A program made the translations under genes and the position numbers. From Paralithodes platypus (lineage: Eukaryota > Arthropoda > Malacostraca > Decapoda > Lithodidae), in contig CM064506.1 of assembly GCA_032716605.1 (NCBI GenBank), positions 19,826,600 through 19,890,599 on the forward strand: a stretch of 64,000 nt of DNA, read 5' to 3'. A model generated the notes under the pieces. The model worked only from the letters and a program-made list of their open reading frames with translations, was not told where the DNA came from and searched no databases. Of the stretch, positions 62,453-64,000 are shown piece after piece. Position 1 is the stretch's first letter, and every line of letters starts with the position of its first letter.

Positions 62453-62853
62453 TGGTAGGGTACGATGCCCAATGCAGACGCAAAATGGGTACTTATTTTT
62501 GTTGTCGAGTTGCTTCTGTCAGCCTAGACAGAGCCAAGTTTTCCATATTAATTTAAATATCATTTACAGATCAGATTACGAGGAGATTAGTGTGAAGGTG
62601 CGTATTTAAGAGTGAGAAGACAAATAAGACATGCGTCTCCTTTTTAACACAAAACCCTAAAGAGACGCACCTGGACCTAAGGAGACGCAGAAGTGTTTAG
62701 AACGGCACCCTGAACCGTCGCGTGGTGGACCGCATGCTGGGGTCGGTGCTCTGCCTGGTTATGGAGCGGCCGGGTATCAGCGGGAGGGACATAGTACGAC
62801 GCTTCTCCCCCGCCCTGCAGCCCGCTCACGCCCATGACCTGCTGGACTATTAA
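20831..62853 (+). CDS. GTF3C1: General transcription factor 3C polypeptide 1 (TFIIIC largest subunit), 3' part, 15 exons
   Basis: TFIIIC binds the B box of tRNA genes in the nucleus and recruits TFIIIB and RNA polymerase III; this is its large DNA-binding subunit. Proposed join: 20831-21110, 21472-21596, 22034-22162, 22611-22881, 24415-24675, 32675-32905, 33288-34493, 39794-40068, 55433-55583, 60310-60447, 60805-61063, 61546-61584, 61677-61871, 62575-62597, 62701-62853. One frame of about 1,244 codons crosses all junctions. Recognisable family blocks include [44 protein letters not shown]...VIPEQII, and [14 protein letters not shown]. Human GTF3C1 is about 2,100 residues, so roughly 850 N-terminal residues are encoded left of the window. 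Introns hold about 90% of the span and are full of transposons. Exons 10 and 12-15 are the least certain. Confidence 0.88.
21139..21330. mobile_element. pogo/Tc1-type MITE (192 bp) in intron 1
   Basis: TA duplication flanks the termini CAGGTCTCCCTC and GAGGGAGATCTG. It starts only 28 bp after exon 1. A second member is at 55176-55361. Confidence 0.8.
21472..21596 (+). CDS. GTF3C1: GTF3C1 exon 2 of window
   Basis: Acceptor GTTTGCAG, donor AA|GTTAGT. It encodes [20 protein letters not shown] followed by PRGRKRKRN, a basic AT-hook or nuclear-localisation-like patch. It ends two bases into a lysine codon completed by exon 3. Confidence 0.75.
21888..21994. repeat. Recurrent intronic repeat, copy 1
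   Basis: GCGTTATTTCCACATTGTG...TTGTTTTGCAAGTTTTACAT. Related copies: 24261-24377, 33010-33120, 39638-39735, 42720-42830, 55655-55745, 62281-62330. This copy ends 40 bp before exon 3. Confidence 0.75.
22034..22162 (+). CDS. GTF3C1: GTF3C1 exon 3 of window
   Basis: Acceptor TTCCCCAG, donor CT|GTAAGT. It encodes [20 protein letters not shown], then [17 protein letters not shown]. Basic and followed directly by the conserved DWSSAED helix region of the next exon. It ends two bases into a codon. Confidence 0.85.
22260..22560 (+). mobile_element. tRNA-like SINE split by another SINE
   Basis: The outer part (GTCTGAGTGGTAACATGCC, then after the insert GGTGTGGTTCCAG and a T-rich tail) resembles A and B boxes of a tRNA-derived SINE. 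The inserted piece, about 22309-22499 on the minus strand, is flanked by GTGCACGAG on both sides and ends in (AAC)n, so it is a retroposed copy. Confidence 0.65.
22309..22499 (-). mobile_element. SINE with a Jockey/I-like LINE 3' tail
   Basis: Its minus-strand 3' end, GGGGCTGCTCGGTCAGAAAG then CCTGGGGAGCAACAACAAC, parallels the LINE end GGGGCTGTTCGGCCAGGCAG then CTTAGGGAACAACAACAAC at 10018-10060. The remainder does not match the LINE. That is the usual arrangement for a SINE that borrows a LINE's reverse transcriptase. Confidence 0.7.
22611..22881 (+). CDS. GTF3C1: GTF3C1 exon 4 of window (winged-helix/SANT-like block)
   Basis: Acceptor TTTACCCAG, donor AAG|GTTGGT. It encodes [20 protein letters not shown], then [20 protein letters not shown], then a conserved [16 protein letters not shown] segment, ending MDFK. 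This block is one of the most conserved parts of GTF3C1 in animals and is the firmest basis for the gene call. Confidence 0.92.
22985..23265 (-). mobile_element. LINE reverse-transcriptase fragment
   Basis: The minus strand encodes [20 protein letters not shown], then [20 protein letters not shown], then [15 protein letters not shown]. This is the region just after the RT catalytic domain in RTE/L1-like LINEs. No catalytic part is present. Confidence 0.7.
23884..24168 (+). mobile_element. Dispersed SINE, single copy (parent of the 327-bp satellite)
   Basis: It contains CCCTAGTGGTTAAGGCCCC at the start and GGTGCGATGCATAAGGTG followed by CCTGGGTTCGAATTCACGG, which look like tRNA A and B boxes. 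It ends TTGTTGGAAGGAACATAATA. This copy keeps a better B box (GGTTCGAATTC) than the satellite (GATTCGAATCC). It is intronic, between exons 4 and 5. Confidence 0.8.
24261..24377. repeat. Recurrent intronic repeat, copy 2
   Basis: CAATGCGTATTTTGACACACC...GTTTTGCAAGTTTTGCATTT. It ends 37 bp before exon 5. Confidence 0.7.
24415..24675 (+). CDS. GTF3C1: GTF3C1 exon 5 of window
   Basis: Acceptor TTCACAG, donor TAT|GTGAGT. It encodes [20 protein letters not shown], then [20 protein letters not shown], then [15 protein letters not shown]. The spacing of the 'leucine-proline-aspartate' element and the terminal D-I-x-F/H-x-V motif matches GTF3C1 family members. Codon-boundary introns on both sides. 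Confidence 0.9.
25095..25579. mobile_element. piggyBac-like MITE (485 bp)
   Basis: TTAA on both sides (25091-25094, 25580-25583). The ends read CCCTCCAGCCCCGG and CCGTGGTGAGAGGG. A related copy in inverse orientation is at about 46080-46535. Confidence 0.7.
25703..25778. repeat. Long perfect hairpin
   Basis: TATCTGTCAATATCAAGTAT and following bases pair with ATACTTGATATTGACAGATA; the stem is about 29 bp with a loop of about 15. No flanking duplication was evident. Confidence 0.75.
26114..28949 (+). pseudogene. piggyBac transposase, one stop and one insertion
   Basis: The enzyme excises and reinserts the element at TTAA. It starts [12 protein letters not shown] with an acidic and Pro/Ser-rich N-terminus, then an RGRGR-type basic stretch. 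A single TGA at 26933-26935 interrupts an otherwise continuous frame (same frame before and after). The DDE/D-like core follows the insertion at 27517-27659. It has [11 protein letters not shown] (first Asp about 27933), [15 protein letters not shown] (second Asp about 28177), and [15 protein letters not shown] (third Asp about 28458). A C-terminal cysteine-rich domain (CYVCTR...[19 protein letters not shown]) is intact. Only two lesions suggest recent activity. Confidence 0.88.
27517..27659. mobile_element. Foldback retroposon with hammerhead-like motif, in the transposase gene
   Basis: It is flanked by a 13-bp duplication AATTATATGTGTT (about 27504-27516 and 27660-27672), which precisely restores the transposase frame when removed. 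It is an inverted duplication: a stem of about 47 bp (ACACCATCTGAGGAAGAGCA...ACGTTTCGCAG) around a loop of about 19. Each arm carries GAAACGTTGTCAATAAA. The minus strand of the first arm plus loop reads CCTGATGAAGC...GCGAAACGTTGTC. The CTGATGA and GAAA spacing resembles a hammerhead ribozyme core of the kind reported in Penelope-like elements. Confidence 0.75.
28950..29530. repeat. Tandem repeat (about 165 bp x 3) in the piggyBac 3' region
   Basis: GCCTTCAGAACAATATGAAC recurs at 29039, 29204 and 29371, followed each time by AAGTGAAAGTGACACTA and TAAGTGAAAATGACACTATC. A partial fourth unit follows. Lies after the transposase stop and before the inserted MITE. Confidence 0.85.
29924..30588. mobile_element. 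piggyBac-like MITE (665 bp) inside piggyBac
   Basis: TTAA at 29920-29923 and 30589-30592. The ends are CCCATTGAGACCCAGC and GCCGGGGCTCAACGGA. It shares terminal and internal phrases (TACTCCGGTC, CTAGAGGC) with 35191-35614. Confidence 0.8.
30621..31500. mobile_element. TTAA-flanked element, 880 bp, GGGGACCGTCCG termini
   Basis: It lies between TTAA (30617-30620) and TTAA (31501-31504). The ends are inverse repeats, GGGGACCGTCCG and CGGACGGTCCCC. No coding capacity; AT-rich interior. Confidence 0.8.
31862..31950 (-). mobile_element. tRNA-like SINE head
   Basis: The minus strand reads GGTGGTGTAATGGTTTAGAT (A-box-like), then CCGACTTCGAATCCCGGG (B-box arm with pairing stem). The tail CATATGCTTTCATTAG parallels the SINE at 42970-43065. 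The body is not a canonical tRNA, so I call a SINE or tRNA relic, not a tRNA gene. Confidence 0.65.
31960..32135. repeat. Short minisatellite: GTGTGTCTCAGTATCCCACTT
   Basis: Three to five degraded copies of TCAGTATCCCAC with T-rich spacers occur at about 31971-32025 and again near 32113. Confidence 0.5.
32260..32580 (+). mobile_element. LINE C-terminal fragment
   Basis: The + strand encodes [20 protein letters not shown], then [11 protein letters not shown], and WSAAVRT. This corresponds to the conserved tail GHVER...RGRPRKTW...W common to several LINE clades. Followed by a (TATG)n tract near 32570-32600. Confidence 0.6.
32675..32905 (+). CDS. GTF3C1: GTF3C1 exon 6 of window
   Basis: Acceptor TTTTTGCAG, donor AAG|GTAAGT. 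It encodes [20 protein letters not shown], then [20 protein letters not shown] and [14 protein letters not shown]. The 'R-x-x-x-x-S-Y-K-K' and 'YQLS-TY' phrases are typical of the family. It follows an 8-kb transposon-filled intron with no frame loss. Confidence 0.9.
33010..33120. repeat. Recurrent intronic repeat, copy 3
   Basis: AATGCGTTATATCCACGCAA...CCAAGTTTTATATTTGAATT, with a T22 run replacing the TTGTTTG segment. Located 168 bp before exon 7. Confidence 0.65.
33288..34493 (+). CDS. GTF3C1: GTF3C1 exon 7 of window (largest exon)
   Basis: Acceptor TTTTCAG, donor CAG|GTAATA. 402 codons. It begins [21 protein letters not shown] low-complexity block (about 33490-33740) of repeated [16 protein letters not shown] units follows. 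Next is the conserved [20 protein letters not shown] and [14 protein letters not shown] core. The second half is charged and disordered ([12 protein letters not shown]...), ending in acidic [15 protein letters not shown]. Core similarity to GTF3C1 is strong; the repeat block is probably lineage-specific. Confidence 0.9.
35191..35614. mobile_element. piggyBac-like MITE (424 bp)
   Basis: TTAA on both sides (35187-35190, 35615-35618). The termini are CCCACTGAACCCCAGC and GCTGGGGCTCAGTGGG, an almost perfect inverse pair. It has an internal duplication of CCCAGCGACGACAACGTGTC (near 35203 and 35247). Confidence 0.85.
35820..38426 (+). pseudogene. L2-like LINE reverse transcriptase
   Basis: RT domains visible in order are [20 protein letters not shown], then [34 protein letters not shown] (motif A), [20 protein letters not shown] (37430-37495), and the active-site [11 protein letters not shown] (about 37530-37562). 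Then [40 protein letters not shown] and YKAL-like [16 protein letters not shown] motifs are characteristic of the L2/CR1 group. Stops at about 35879, 36082 and 36184 disable the upstream part. The downstream 342 codons are open. Confidence 0.85.
36319..37305 (-). mobile_element. Jockey/I-like LINE, 5'-truncated, in the L2-like LINE
   Basis: Target duplication ACTGTT (36313-36318 and 37306-37311), (AAC)n tail on the minus strand. The minus-strand frame, open for about 320 codons, begins past the RT active site. It is nearly identical to 8566-10063 (for example NAFRSL against NALRSL, and VAMAFLRD against VAFLRD). Confidence 0.9.
38722..38975 (-). mobile_element. Dispersed SINE, single copy
   Basis: Same family as 23884-24168 and the 327-bp array. 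It spans from TATGTTCCTTCCAACAACC to CTACGTAGG-side CTATGCATATG. Its minus strand has CCTGGGTTCGAATCCACGG, the most tRNA-like B box of the family in this window. Confidence 0.8.
39235..39462. mobile_element. piggyBac-like MITE (228 bp)
   Basis: TTAA at 39231-39234 and 39463-39466. The ends are CCCGTAAAGTGC and GCAGCCCATGGG. Related to 60001-60228 and to the region 54900-55094. Confidence 0.75.
39545..39735. repeat. Recurrent intronic repeat, copy 4 (longer form)
   Basis: This copy extends upstream: GAAACAGATTCACTTGCTCA, then GCGTTATTTCCACATAGCG, to GAAAGTTCTACATTATA. It ends 58 bp before exon 8. The longer form also appears at 42640-42830 and in part at 59185-59225. Confidence 0.75.
39794..40068 (+). 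CDS. GTF3C1: GTF3C1 exon 8 of window
   Basis: Acceptor CCCTCTAG, donor AG|GTTAGT. It encodes [20 protein letters not shown], then [20 protein letters not shown], and [14 protein letters not shown]. The VVN-C-V-x-x-x-L-R phrase is conserved in GTF3C1. Ends two bases into an arginine codon completed by exon 9. Confidence 0.88.
40105..40500. mobile_element. Fragments of pogo-like and piggyBac-like MITEs
   Basis: TA|CAGTCAACCCTCG at 40103-40117 resembles a pogo/Tigger end 37 bp after exon 8. From about 40218, TAACCCTTCCTGCACGGGC and later TAGAGCTCTCTAAGTCAACT match the piggyBac-derived MITEs at 19676 and 25021. The opposite ends are not clear. Confidence 0.5.
41312..41411. other. Assembly gap (100 N)
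   Basis: Exactly 100 undetermined bases inside the LINE, flanked by duplicated LINE sequence. Confidence 0.99.
41521..42588 (-). pseudogene. RTE-like LINE reverse transcriptase (C-terminal 355 codons)
   Basis: It is open across the RT core: [20 protein letters not shown] (motif A), [20 protein letters not shown] (motif B), [20 protein letters not shown] (active site), then [47 protein letters not shown], and [21 protein letters not shown] 25-bp deletion near 41547 removes the final [13 protein letters not shown] segment that the duplicate at 40970-41070 keeps. Clade (RTE or a near relative) is inferred from these motifs. No endonuclease region is present. Confidence 0.85.
42640..42830. repeat. 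Recurrent intronic repeat, copy 5
   Basis: GGGAAACAGATTAACTTGCT, then CGTTGTTTCCACATAGCG, to TTTTGCAAGTTTTACATTAT. In intron 8, not adjacent to an exon. Confidence 0.7.
42968..43068 (-). mobile_element. tRNA-like SINE
   Basis: The minus strand has AGTGGTTAAAGAGAG (A-box-like), then CCTAGGTTCGAATCCTGGG with a pairing stem (B box), and tail CACATGCTTTTATTAAT. Sequence between boxes does not fold into a normal tRNA. A duplicated phrase TTTCAGTTGATGCGGACGAG lies on both sides (42822 and 43075), a possible target duplication. Confidence 0.7.
43080..44215 (-). pseudogene. CR1-like LINE endonuclease region, decayed
   Basis: On the minus strand, from high to low coordinates: [20 protein letters not shown] (about 44200-44140, endonuclease start), then [14 protein letters not shown] and [15 protein letters not shown] (about 43930-43760), then [20 protein letters not shown], and [14 protein letters not shown] (about 43620-43570, the S-D-H motif). 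After a foreign 220-bp stretch, [20 protein letters not shown]...[10 protein letters not shown] (43080-43286). These are successive parts of an APE-type endonuclease and linker of CR1/L2 LINEs. Frames change several times. Confidence 0.8.
44220..45690. other. Intron 8 sequence, nothing recognised
   Basis: AT-rich, no motif. One phrase near 44275-44330 (TTCTGGCTAGTATTAGACGG, TTATGCAGTTTGGGAAGGAC) resembles 21713-21760, so another low-copy repeat may exist here. Confidence 0.4.
45700..45906 (-). mobile_element. CR1-like LINE RT fragment
   Basis: The minus strand encodes [20 protein letters not shown], then [10 protein letters not shown], the region just before the S-G-V-P-Q-G motif in CR1 RTs. 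Short and isolated. Confidence 0.65.
46080..46535 (-). mobile_element. piggyBac-like MITE, inverse copy of 25095-25579 type
   Basis: The right end, GCCGGGGCTGGAGGG followed by TTAA (46536-46539), mirrors TTAA CCCTCCAGCCCCGGC at 25091. Internal phrases (CATCTCCGGCCACAAGAAGG, AGTTGATTTG-like) are reverse complements of 25290-25430. The left end is not clear. Confidence 0.65.
46608..53915 (+). repeat. 327-bp satellite array, about 22 units, SINE-derived
   Basis: The unit is CCCTAGTGGTTAAGGCCCC ... CCTGGATTCGAATCCACGG ... TTGTTGGAAGGAACATAATA plus a linker of about 35 bp (TGATATTGGTTCAGGGGTAA...). Periods are exactly 327 bp for most of the array. Units starting near 49435, 52374 and 52999 contain replaced segments, and the last unit (53639 onward) has several one-base deletions. 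Apart from these the units appear identical. The non-linker part equals the dispersed SINE at 23884-24168 and 38722-38975. The array starts with a partial unit at 46608. The repeated 60-71-codon open frames are by-products. Confidence 0.93.
53916..54330. other. Possible SINE (54000-54325), otherwise unassigned
   Basis: ATGGTGGTGCAATAGCCTCT and CACTGGTTCC could be tRNA-like promoter relics, and the segment ends in (GAT)n at 54303-54315. No second copy was found in the window, so this is weak. Confidence 0.35.
54505..54575 (+). ncRNA. Hammerhead-like motif, degenerate
   Basis: CCTGATAATGACAC...GTGTTGAAACGTTGCCAATAAAC. The GAAACGTTG(C/T)CAATAAA tail is shared with the foldback insertion at 27517-27659. 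A 4-bp stem (ACAC/GTGT) lies where hammerhead stem II would be, but the core CTGATGA has an AT insertion, so it is unlikely to cleave. Confidence 0.4.
54645..54725. repeat. (TA)n microsatellite
   Basis: About 35 TA dinucleotides, with one ATGTA interruption near the left end. Confidence 0.97.
55098..55172. repeat. (TATG)n microsatellite
   Basis: Tetranucleotide run with slight variation. It precedes the MITE at 55176; a shorter run follows at about 55361-55400. Confidence 0.95.
55176..55361. mobile_element. pogo/Tc1-type MITE (186 bp)
   Basis: TA|CAGGTCTCCCTC ... GAGGGAGACCTG|TA, same family as 21139-21330. It ends 71 bp before exon 9. Confidence 0.85.
55433..55583 (+). CDS. GTF3C1: GTF3C1 exon 9 of window
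   Basis: Acceptor GTGCACAG, donor AAG|GTATCT. It encodes [20 protein letters not shown], then [20 protein letters not shown] and SITSLK. The 'QDIYQYI...K-E-L-G' helix resembles the winged-helix segment in the C-terminal half of GTF3C1. The single first base completes the arginine codon of exon 8. Confidence 0.82.
55655..55745. repeat. Recurrent intronic repeat, copy 6
   Basis: GCGTTATTTTCACATACCGA...TTTTGCAAGTTTTACATTAC. Here it follows an exon (72 bp after exon 9). Confidence 0.7.
56460..56670 (-). mobile_element. tRNA-derived SINE, copy 1
   Basis: The minus strand reads GTGGTAGTACAGTGGGTTAG then CGCGCGGGCCTGG (A-box region) and a 3' part CCTAAAGTGGGCCTGGGGAT. It shares both with copy 2 at 57565-57690. 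The B-box section is diverged. Confidence 0.65.
57565..57690 (-). mobile_element. tRNA-derived SINE, copy 2
   Basis: The minus strand has GGTGTACAGTGGGTTAGCGC (A box) and CCAGGGTCGAACCCCACCC (B-box arm), then CCTAAAGTGGGCCTGGGGAT. The head is clearly tRNA-like, but it lacks a normal acceptor stem. Confidence 0.7.
57735..57850 (+). mobile_element. RTE-like LINE 3' UTR fragment
   Basis: GTGTGAATTTGTATTTTG...CTTGAGTCGGCCACCCCCAG, then (GATA)n, matches the 3' UTR and tail at 40535-40690 (inverse) and 61990-62170. Confidence 0.65.
57865..58350 (+). mobile_element. Second LINE type, decayed RT fragment
   Basis: [20 protein letters not shown], then [20 protein letters not shown] and [16 protein letters not shown] (57865-58082). 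After an 85-bp foreign piece there is EDLRTAV-like coding and VHQG (about 58245-58330). It differs from the RTE-like LINE around it. Confidence 0.6.
60001..60228. mobile_element. piggyBac-like MITE (228 bp)
   Basis: TTAA on both sides (59997-60000, 60229-60232). The inverse ends CCCATGAACTGC and GCAGTCCATGGG match the 39235-39462 family. It lies 81 bp before exon 10. Confidence 0.8.
60310..60447 (+). CDS. GTF3C1: GTF3C1 exon 10 of window (tentative)
   Basis: Acceptor ACCCGGCAG, donor CAA|GTACAG. 46 codons in phase with exons 9 and 11: [20 protein letters not shown], then a Gly/Ser/Glu-rich stretch ending QALGLQ. The first half looks coding; the second is low complexity. The alternative acceptor TTGACAG at 60296 would need a different phase. 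Confidence 0.6.
60562..60799. mobile_element. Inverted-repeat MITE (238 bp) inside the exon 11 acceptor
   Basis: The first about 48 bases (TTGTATCCATTCGGCC...TTAAGACGTTTA) are the reverse complement of the last about 48, with six or so differences. The left neighbour is CTTTTTCTCTCTCTCTCTGAC and the right neighbour is CCCAG|AGAGAAGAG, the acceptor of exon 11. No clear target duplication. Confidence 0.8.
60805..61063 (+). CDS. GTF3C1: GTF3C1 exon 11 of window
   Basis: Acceptor ACAACCCAG, donor ACACAG|GTAGGC. It encodes [20 protein letters not shown], then [19 protein letters not shown], and a Gly/Ser/Thr-rich tail ending CTTNT. The frame is open back to 60775, but codons before the acceptor come from the MITE. 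Ends one base into a codon. Confidence 0.75.
61546..61584 (+). CDS. GTF3C1: GTF3C1 exon 12 of window (tentative)
   Basis: Acceptor TATTTCAG, donor GGTG|GTAAGA. 39 bases encoding [12 protein letters not shown]. Using this donor and the acceptor at 61676 keeps the frame through a 92-bp intron. If the intron is not real, a one-base frameshift must lie in 61585-61676. Confidence 0.5.
61677..61871 (+). CDS. GTF3C1: GTF3C1 exon 13 of window
   Basis: Acceptor GATATAG, donor AAAG|GTATGA. It encodes [20 protein letters not shown], then [20 protein letters not shown] and a basic [19 protein letters not shown] segment. Acidic and basic disordered region. Ends one base into an aspartate codon. Confidence 0.65.
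61990..62170 (+). mobile_element. RTE-like LINE 3' UTR fragment
   Basis: GGCCGGGGGAGTGCTGGAGT, CCTTGGTGATCCCTGGTCTC and GTCGGCCACCCCCAGAAG match the inverse of 40563-40740. No coding part. Confidence 0.7.
62281..62330. repeat. Recurrent intronic repeat, copy 7 (truncated)
   Basis: ATGCATTATTTCCACATTGTG...TTTTGTCTTTATATA, then decays into (TA)n. Confidence 0.65.
62396..62452. repeat. (TA)n microsatellite
   Basis: About 28 TA dinucleotides. Confidence 0.95.
62575..62597 (+). CDS. GTF3C1: GTF3C1 exon 14 of window (23-nt micro-exon)
   Basis: Acceptor CAGATCAG, donor AAG|GTGCGT. With the base carried from exon 13 it encodes DYEEISVK. Using the nearer CAG at 62569 instead would give a stop, so the second AG is the one consistent with the frame. 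Confidence 0.6.
62610..62695. repeat. GCGTCTCC motifs in the last intron
   Basis: ATGCGTCTCC, AAAGAGACGCAC and CTAAGGAGACGCAG are three copies (two inverted) of a motif that recurs at 63583-64000. The 103-bp intron is mostly made of them. Confidence 0.7.
62701..62853 (+). CDS. GTF3C1: GTF3C1 exon 15 of window (terminal)
   Basis: Acceptor GTGTTTAG. It encodes [40 protein letters not shown] and [10 protein letters not shown], then TAA. A winged-helix-like segment resembling the C-terminal end of GTF3C1 (N-R-x-V-x-D-R-x-L...PG-I...R-F...LQP). Family members normally continue for some tens of residues beyond this point, so the C-terminus may be shortened. No donor GT occurs between HDLLDY and the stop. 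Confidence 0.75.
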   Translation, partial: NGTLNRRVVDRMLGSVLCLVMERPGISGRDIVRRFSPALQPAHAHDLLDY

Positions 62854-63580
62854 CCTCATTGGTACTTGAAAGAAAGCATGGTACTTTTGGTTGTAAGTTT
62901 ACAATGCTTAGACAACAAAACTGACTGACATAGGCCATATAATTCATATTATTAAATAGGCAGATAATATAACTTAACATACTAATTTGCTAATTATAGG
63001 CCATTACCAAAAGAGTTTAGAGGGTGCAGGGAAGTTATACATGGAACATTAATGCTAATTTGAGGTTTAAATCTTGCTACGGCAGGAACTGATTCGCTCT
63101 GCTTATCTCTGTAAATAATAAACGTTCAATAACCAACCAAATATCATGATCATGTACCTTCATTCAGCTTGAAAATGGTAAAAACTGTAACTTTCTGGGT
63201 AGTCTGGTAGATATGTGCATTGTTATATGTGTGAATTATTTGCTTGGGAGTTAGTTAGCCCGGGAACTGCGGGAAGACTCTTAAGAGTTCCCCCGGCTGT
63301 CGTGGCCGGGGGTGAGACGATACACTCAGTCTGACTGACAAAGGCAAGAGTTGGGCTCATTCATGTTGCCACTCTATCGAGCGATAAGGAGGAAGTTGGG
63401 GAAAAGGTGGGGGAAAAAAAAAAATTGCCCCTGGGCCATGCAAAATATCACTCCTCTACCTCCCCTCCTTCCCCACTTTCCTCCCCTCCTTCAGTTATCA
63501 CCTATTTTCCCTGTTATTCCCTTATTCTGAGGTATATTTTCGTGCTATGATTCGATTCCGATTTGCTGAGAGGGGGAAAG
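62854..63580. other. Downstream of GTF3C1, nothing firm recognised
   Basis: Probable 3' flanking sequence. AATAAACG at about 63118 could serve as a polyadenylation signal for GTF3C1, about 265 bp after the stop. An 'ATGTGCATTGTTATATGTGT' phrase at 63215 echoes 59158. There is a GC-rich inverted patch (CCCCCGGCTGTCGTGGCCGG) at about 63291. Confidence 0.45.
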
Positions 63581-63582
63581 AG

Positions 63583-64000
63583 GTGCGTCTCCTTAGGTCC
63601 AGCAAAAAATTATTTAGTCCAAAAGAGACGCATTTTTCAAACTGATGCCATACCACACTGGTAGACAGCCATTCTCCCTACTATGTATGGTATACATAAG
63701 GTTGAGTTTCCTTCACCTGAGATCAAAGAAAAGGTTATTATGCTTAATAATGTTACCAAAATAAACACATATTTACAAGGACCCAAGGAGACGCAACCCA
63801 GCTACCCTAAGCAGACGCGTGTCTCCTTAGGTTTTGCGCAGTGCGTCTCTATTGGTCCCAGGGTAGCCCTTGTTCTAGTTAAGGCAGCTCTGTCAATGGT
63901 GAAGGAAACTCAACCATATTCATACAAGACAGAGAGGTGAGTATGGCTTTCTACCACTGTGGTGTACGACCTTCTGGCATCAGTTTGAAAAAATGCGTCT
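63583..64000. mobile_element. Inverted-repeat element rich in GCGTCTCC, runs off the window
   Basis: AGACGCATTTTTCAAACTGA then TGCC at 63628 is the reverse complement of the last bases of the window (GGCATCAGTTTG...AATGCGTCT), with pairing continuing for about 65 bp (CCACACTGGTAGACAGCCAT against ATGGCTTTCTACCACTGTGG). The motif AAGGAGACGCA or its inverse occurs at least six times. A non-autonomous DNA transposon is likely; its outer end is not visible. Confidence 0.6.

Noticed and set aside
62569..62597. Using the first AG (ATTTACAG) as the acceptor of exon 14
   Set aside because: With the base carried from exon 13 it leads to a stop (GTG TGA) within the exon. The AG five bases later keeps the frame.
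1..64000. Apparent excess of ACCGGT sites
   Set aside because: I counted roughly a dozen. At this base composition about ten are expected by chance in 64 kb, so there is no real excess.

Overview
This is a eukaryotic, intron-rich, transposon-dominated sequence. It is probably an arthropod and most likely a decapod crustacean; that is an inference from the style of the LINEs, the many tRNA-like SINEs, the microsatellites and the long introns, not from a diagnostic gene. It looks like a long-read draft assembly: there are two gaps of exactly 100 N (6770-6869 and 41312-41411), frequent homopolymer-type frameshifts, and signs of local misassembly.

The only host gene I can support is the 3' two-thirds of GTF3C1, the largest subunit of RNA polymerase III factor TFIIIC, on the + strand. 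I place fifteen exons between 20831 and 62853. All have GT...AG borders and one continuous reading frame (about 1,244 codons) runs through every junction. The 5' exons lie left of the window. The last exons (10, 12-15) rest on frame, splice signals and partial similarity, so they are less certain than exons 3-9.

1-20,830 is upstream of the first visible exon and almost all mobile DNA. It holds the 5' end of one DIRS-type tyrosine-recombinase retrotransposon (1-2160), a minisatellite of perfect hairpins (3687-4556), a decayed CR1-like LINE (6890-8250), and a second, essentially complete DIRS element on the minus strand (8486-18990). That element has inverted terminal repeats, an internal complementary region, and gag-like, RT-RNase H and recombinase reading frames. 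A Jockey/I-like LINE sits in its 3' terminal repeat and a CR1 LINE in its leader.

The GTF3C1 introns carry the rest. Intron 5 (24,676-32,674) is a stack of TTAA-specific elements, including a nearly intact piggyBac transposon at 25906-30616, lodged in the loop of a long-inverted-repeat element. Intron 7 is a pogo-like element swollen by an L2-like LINE that itself contains a Jockey LINE. Intron 8 (15 kb) contains an RTE-like LINE across an assembly gap, CR1 fragments, and a 7.3-kb satellite of about 22 near-identical 327-bp units derived from a dispersed tRNA-like SINE. Intron 9 is a mosaic of RTE-like LINE pieces and SINEs. Near exon 11 a 238-bp inverted-repeat element separates the pyrimidine tract from the splice acceptor.

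The most interesting signals are the SINE-derived satellite, the element inside the exon-11 splice acceptor, the inverted hammerhead-like insertion in the piggyBac transposase, the hairpin minisatellite, and the canonical DIRS replication architecture.
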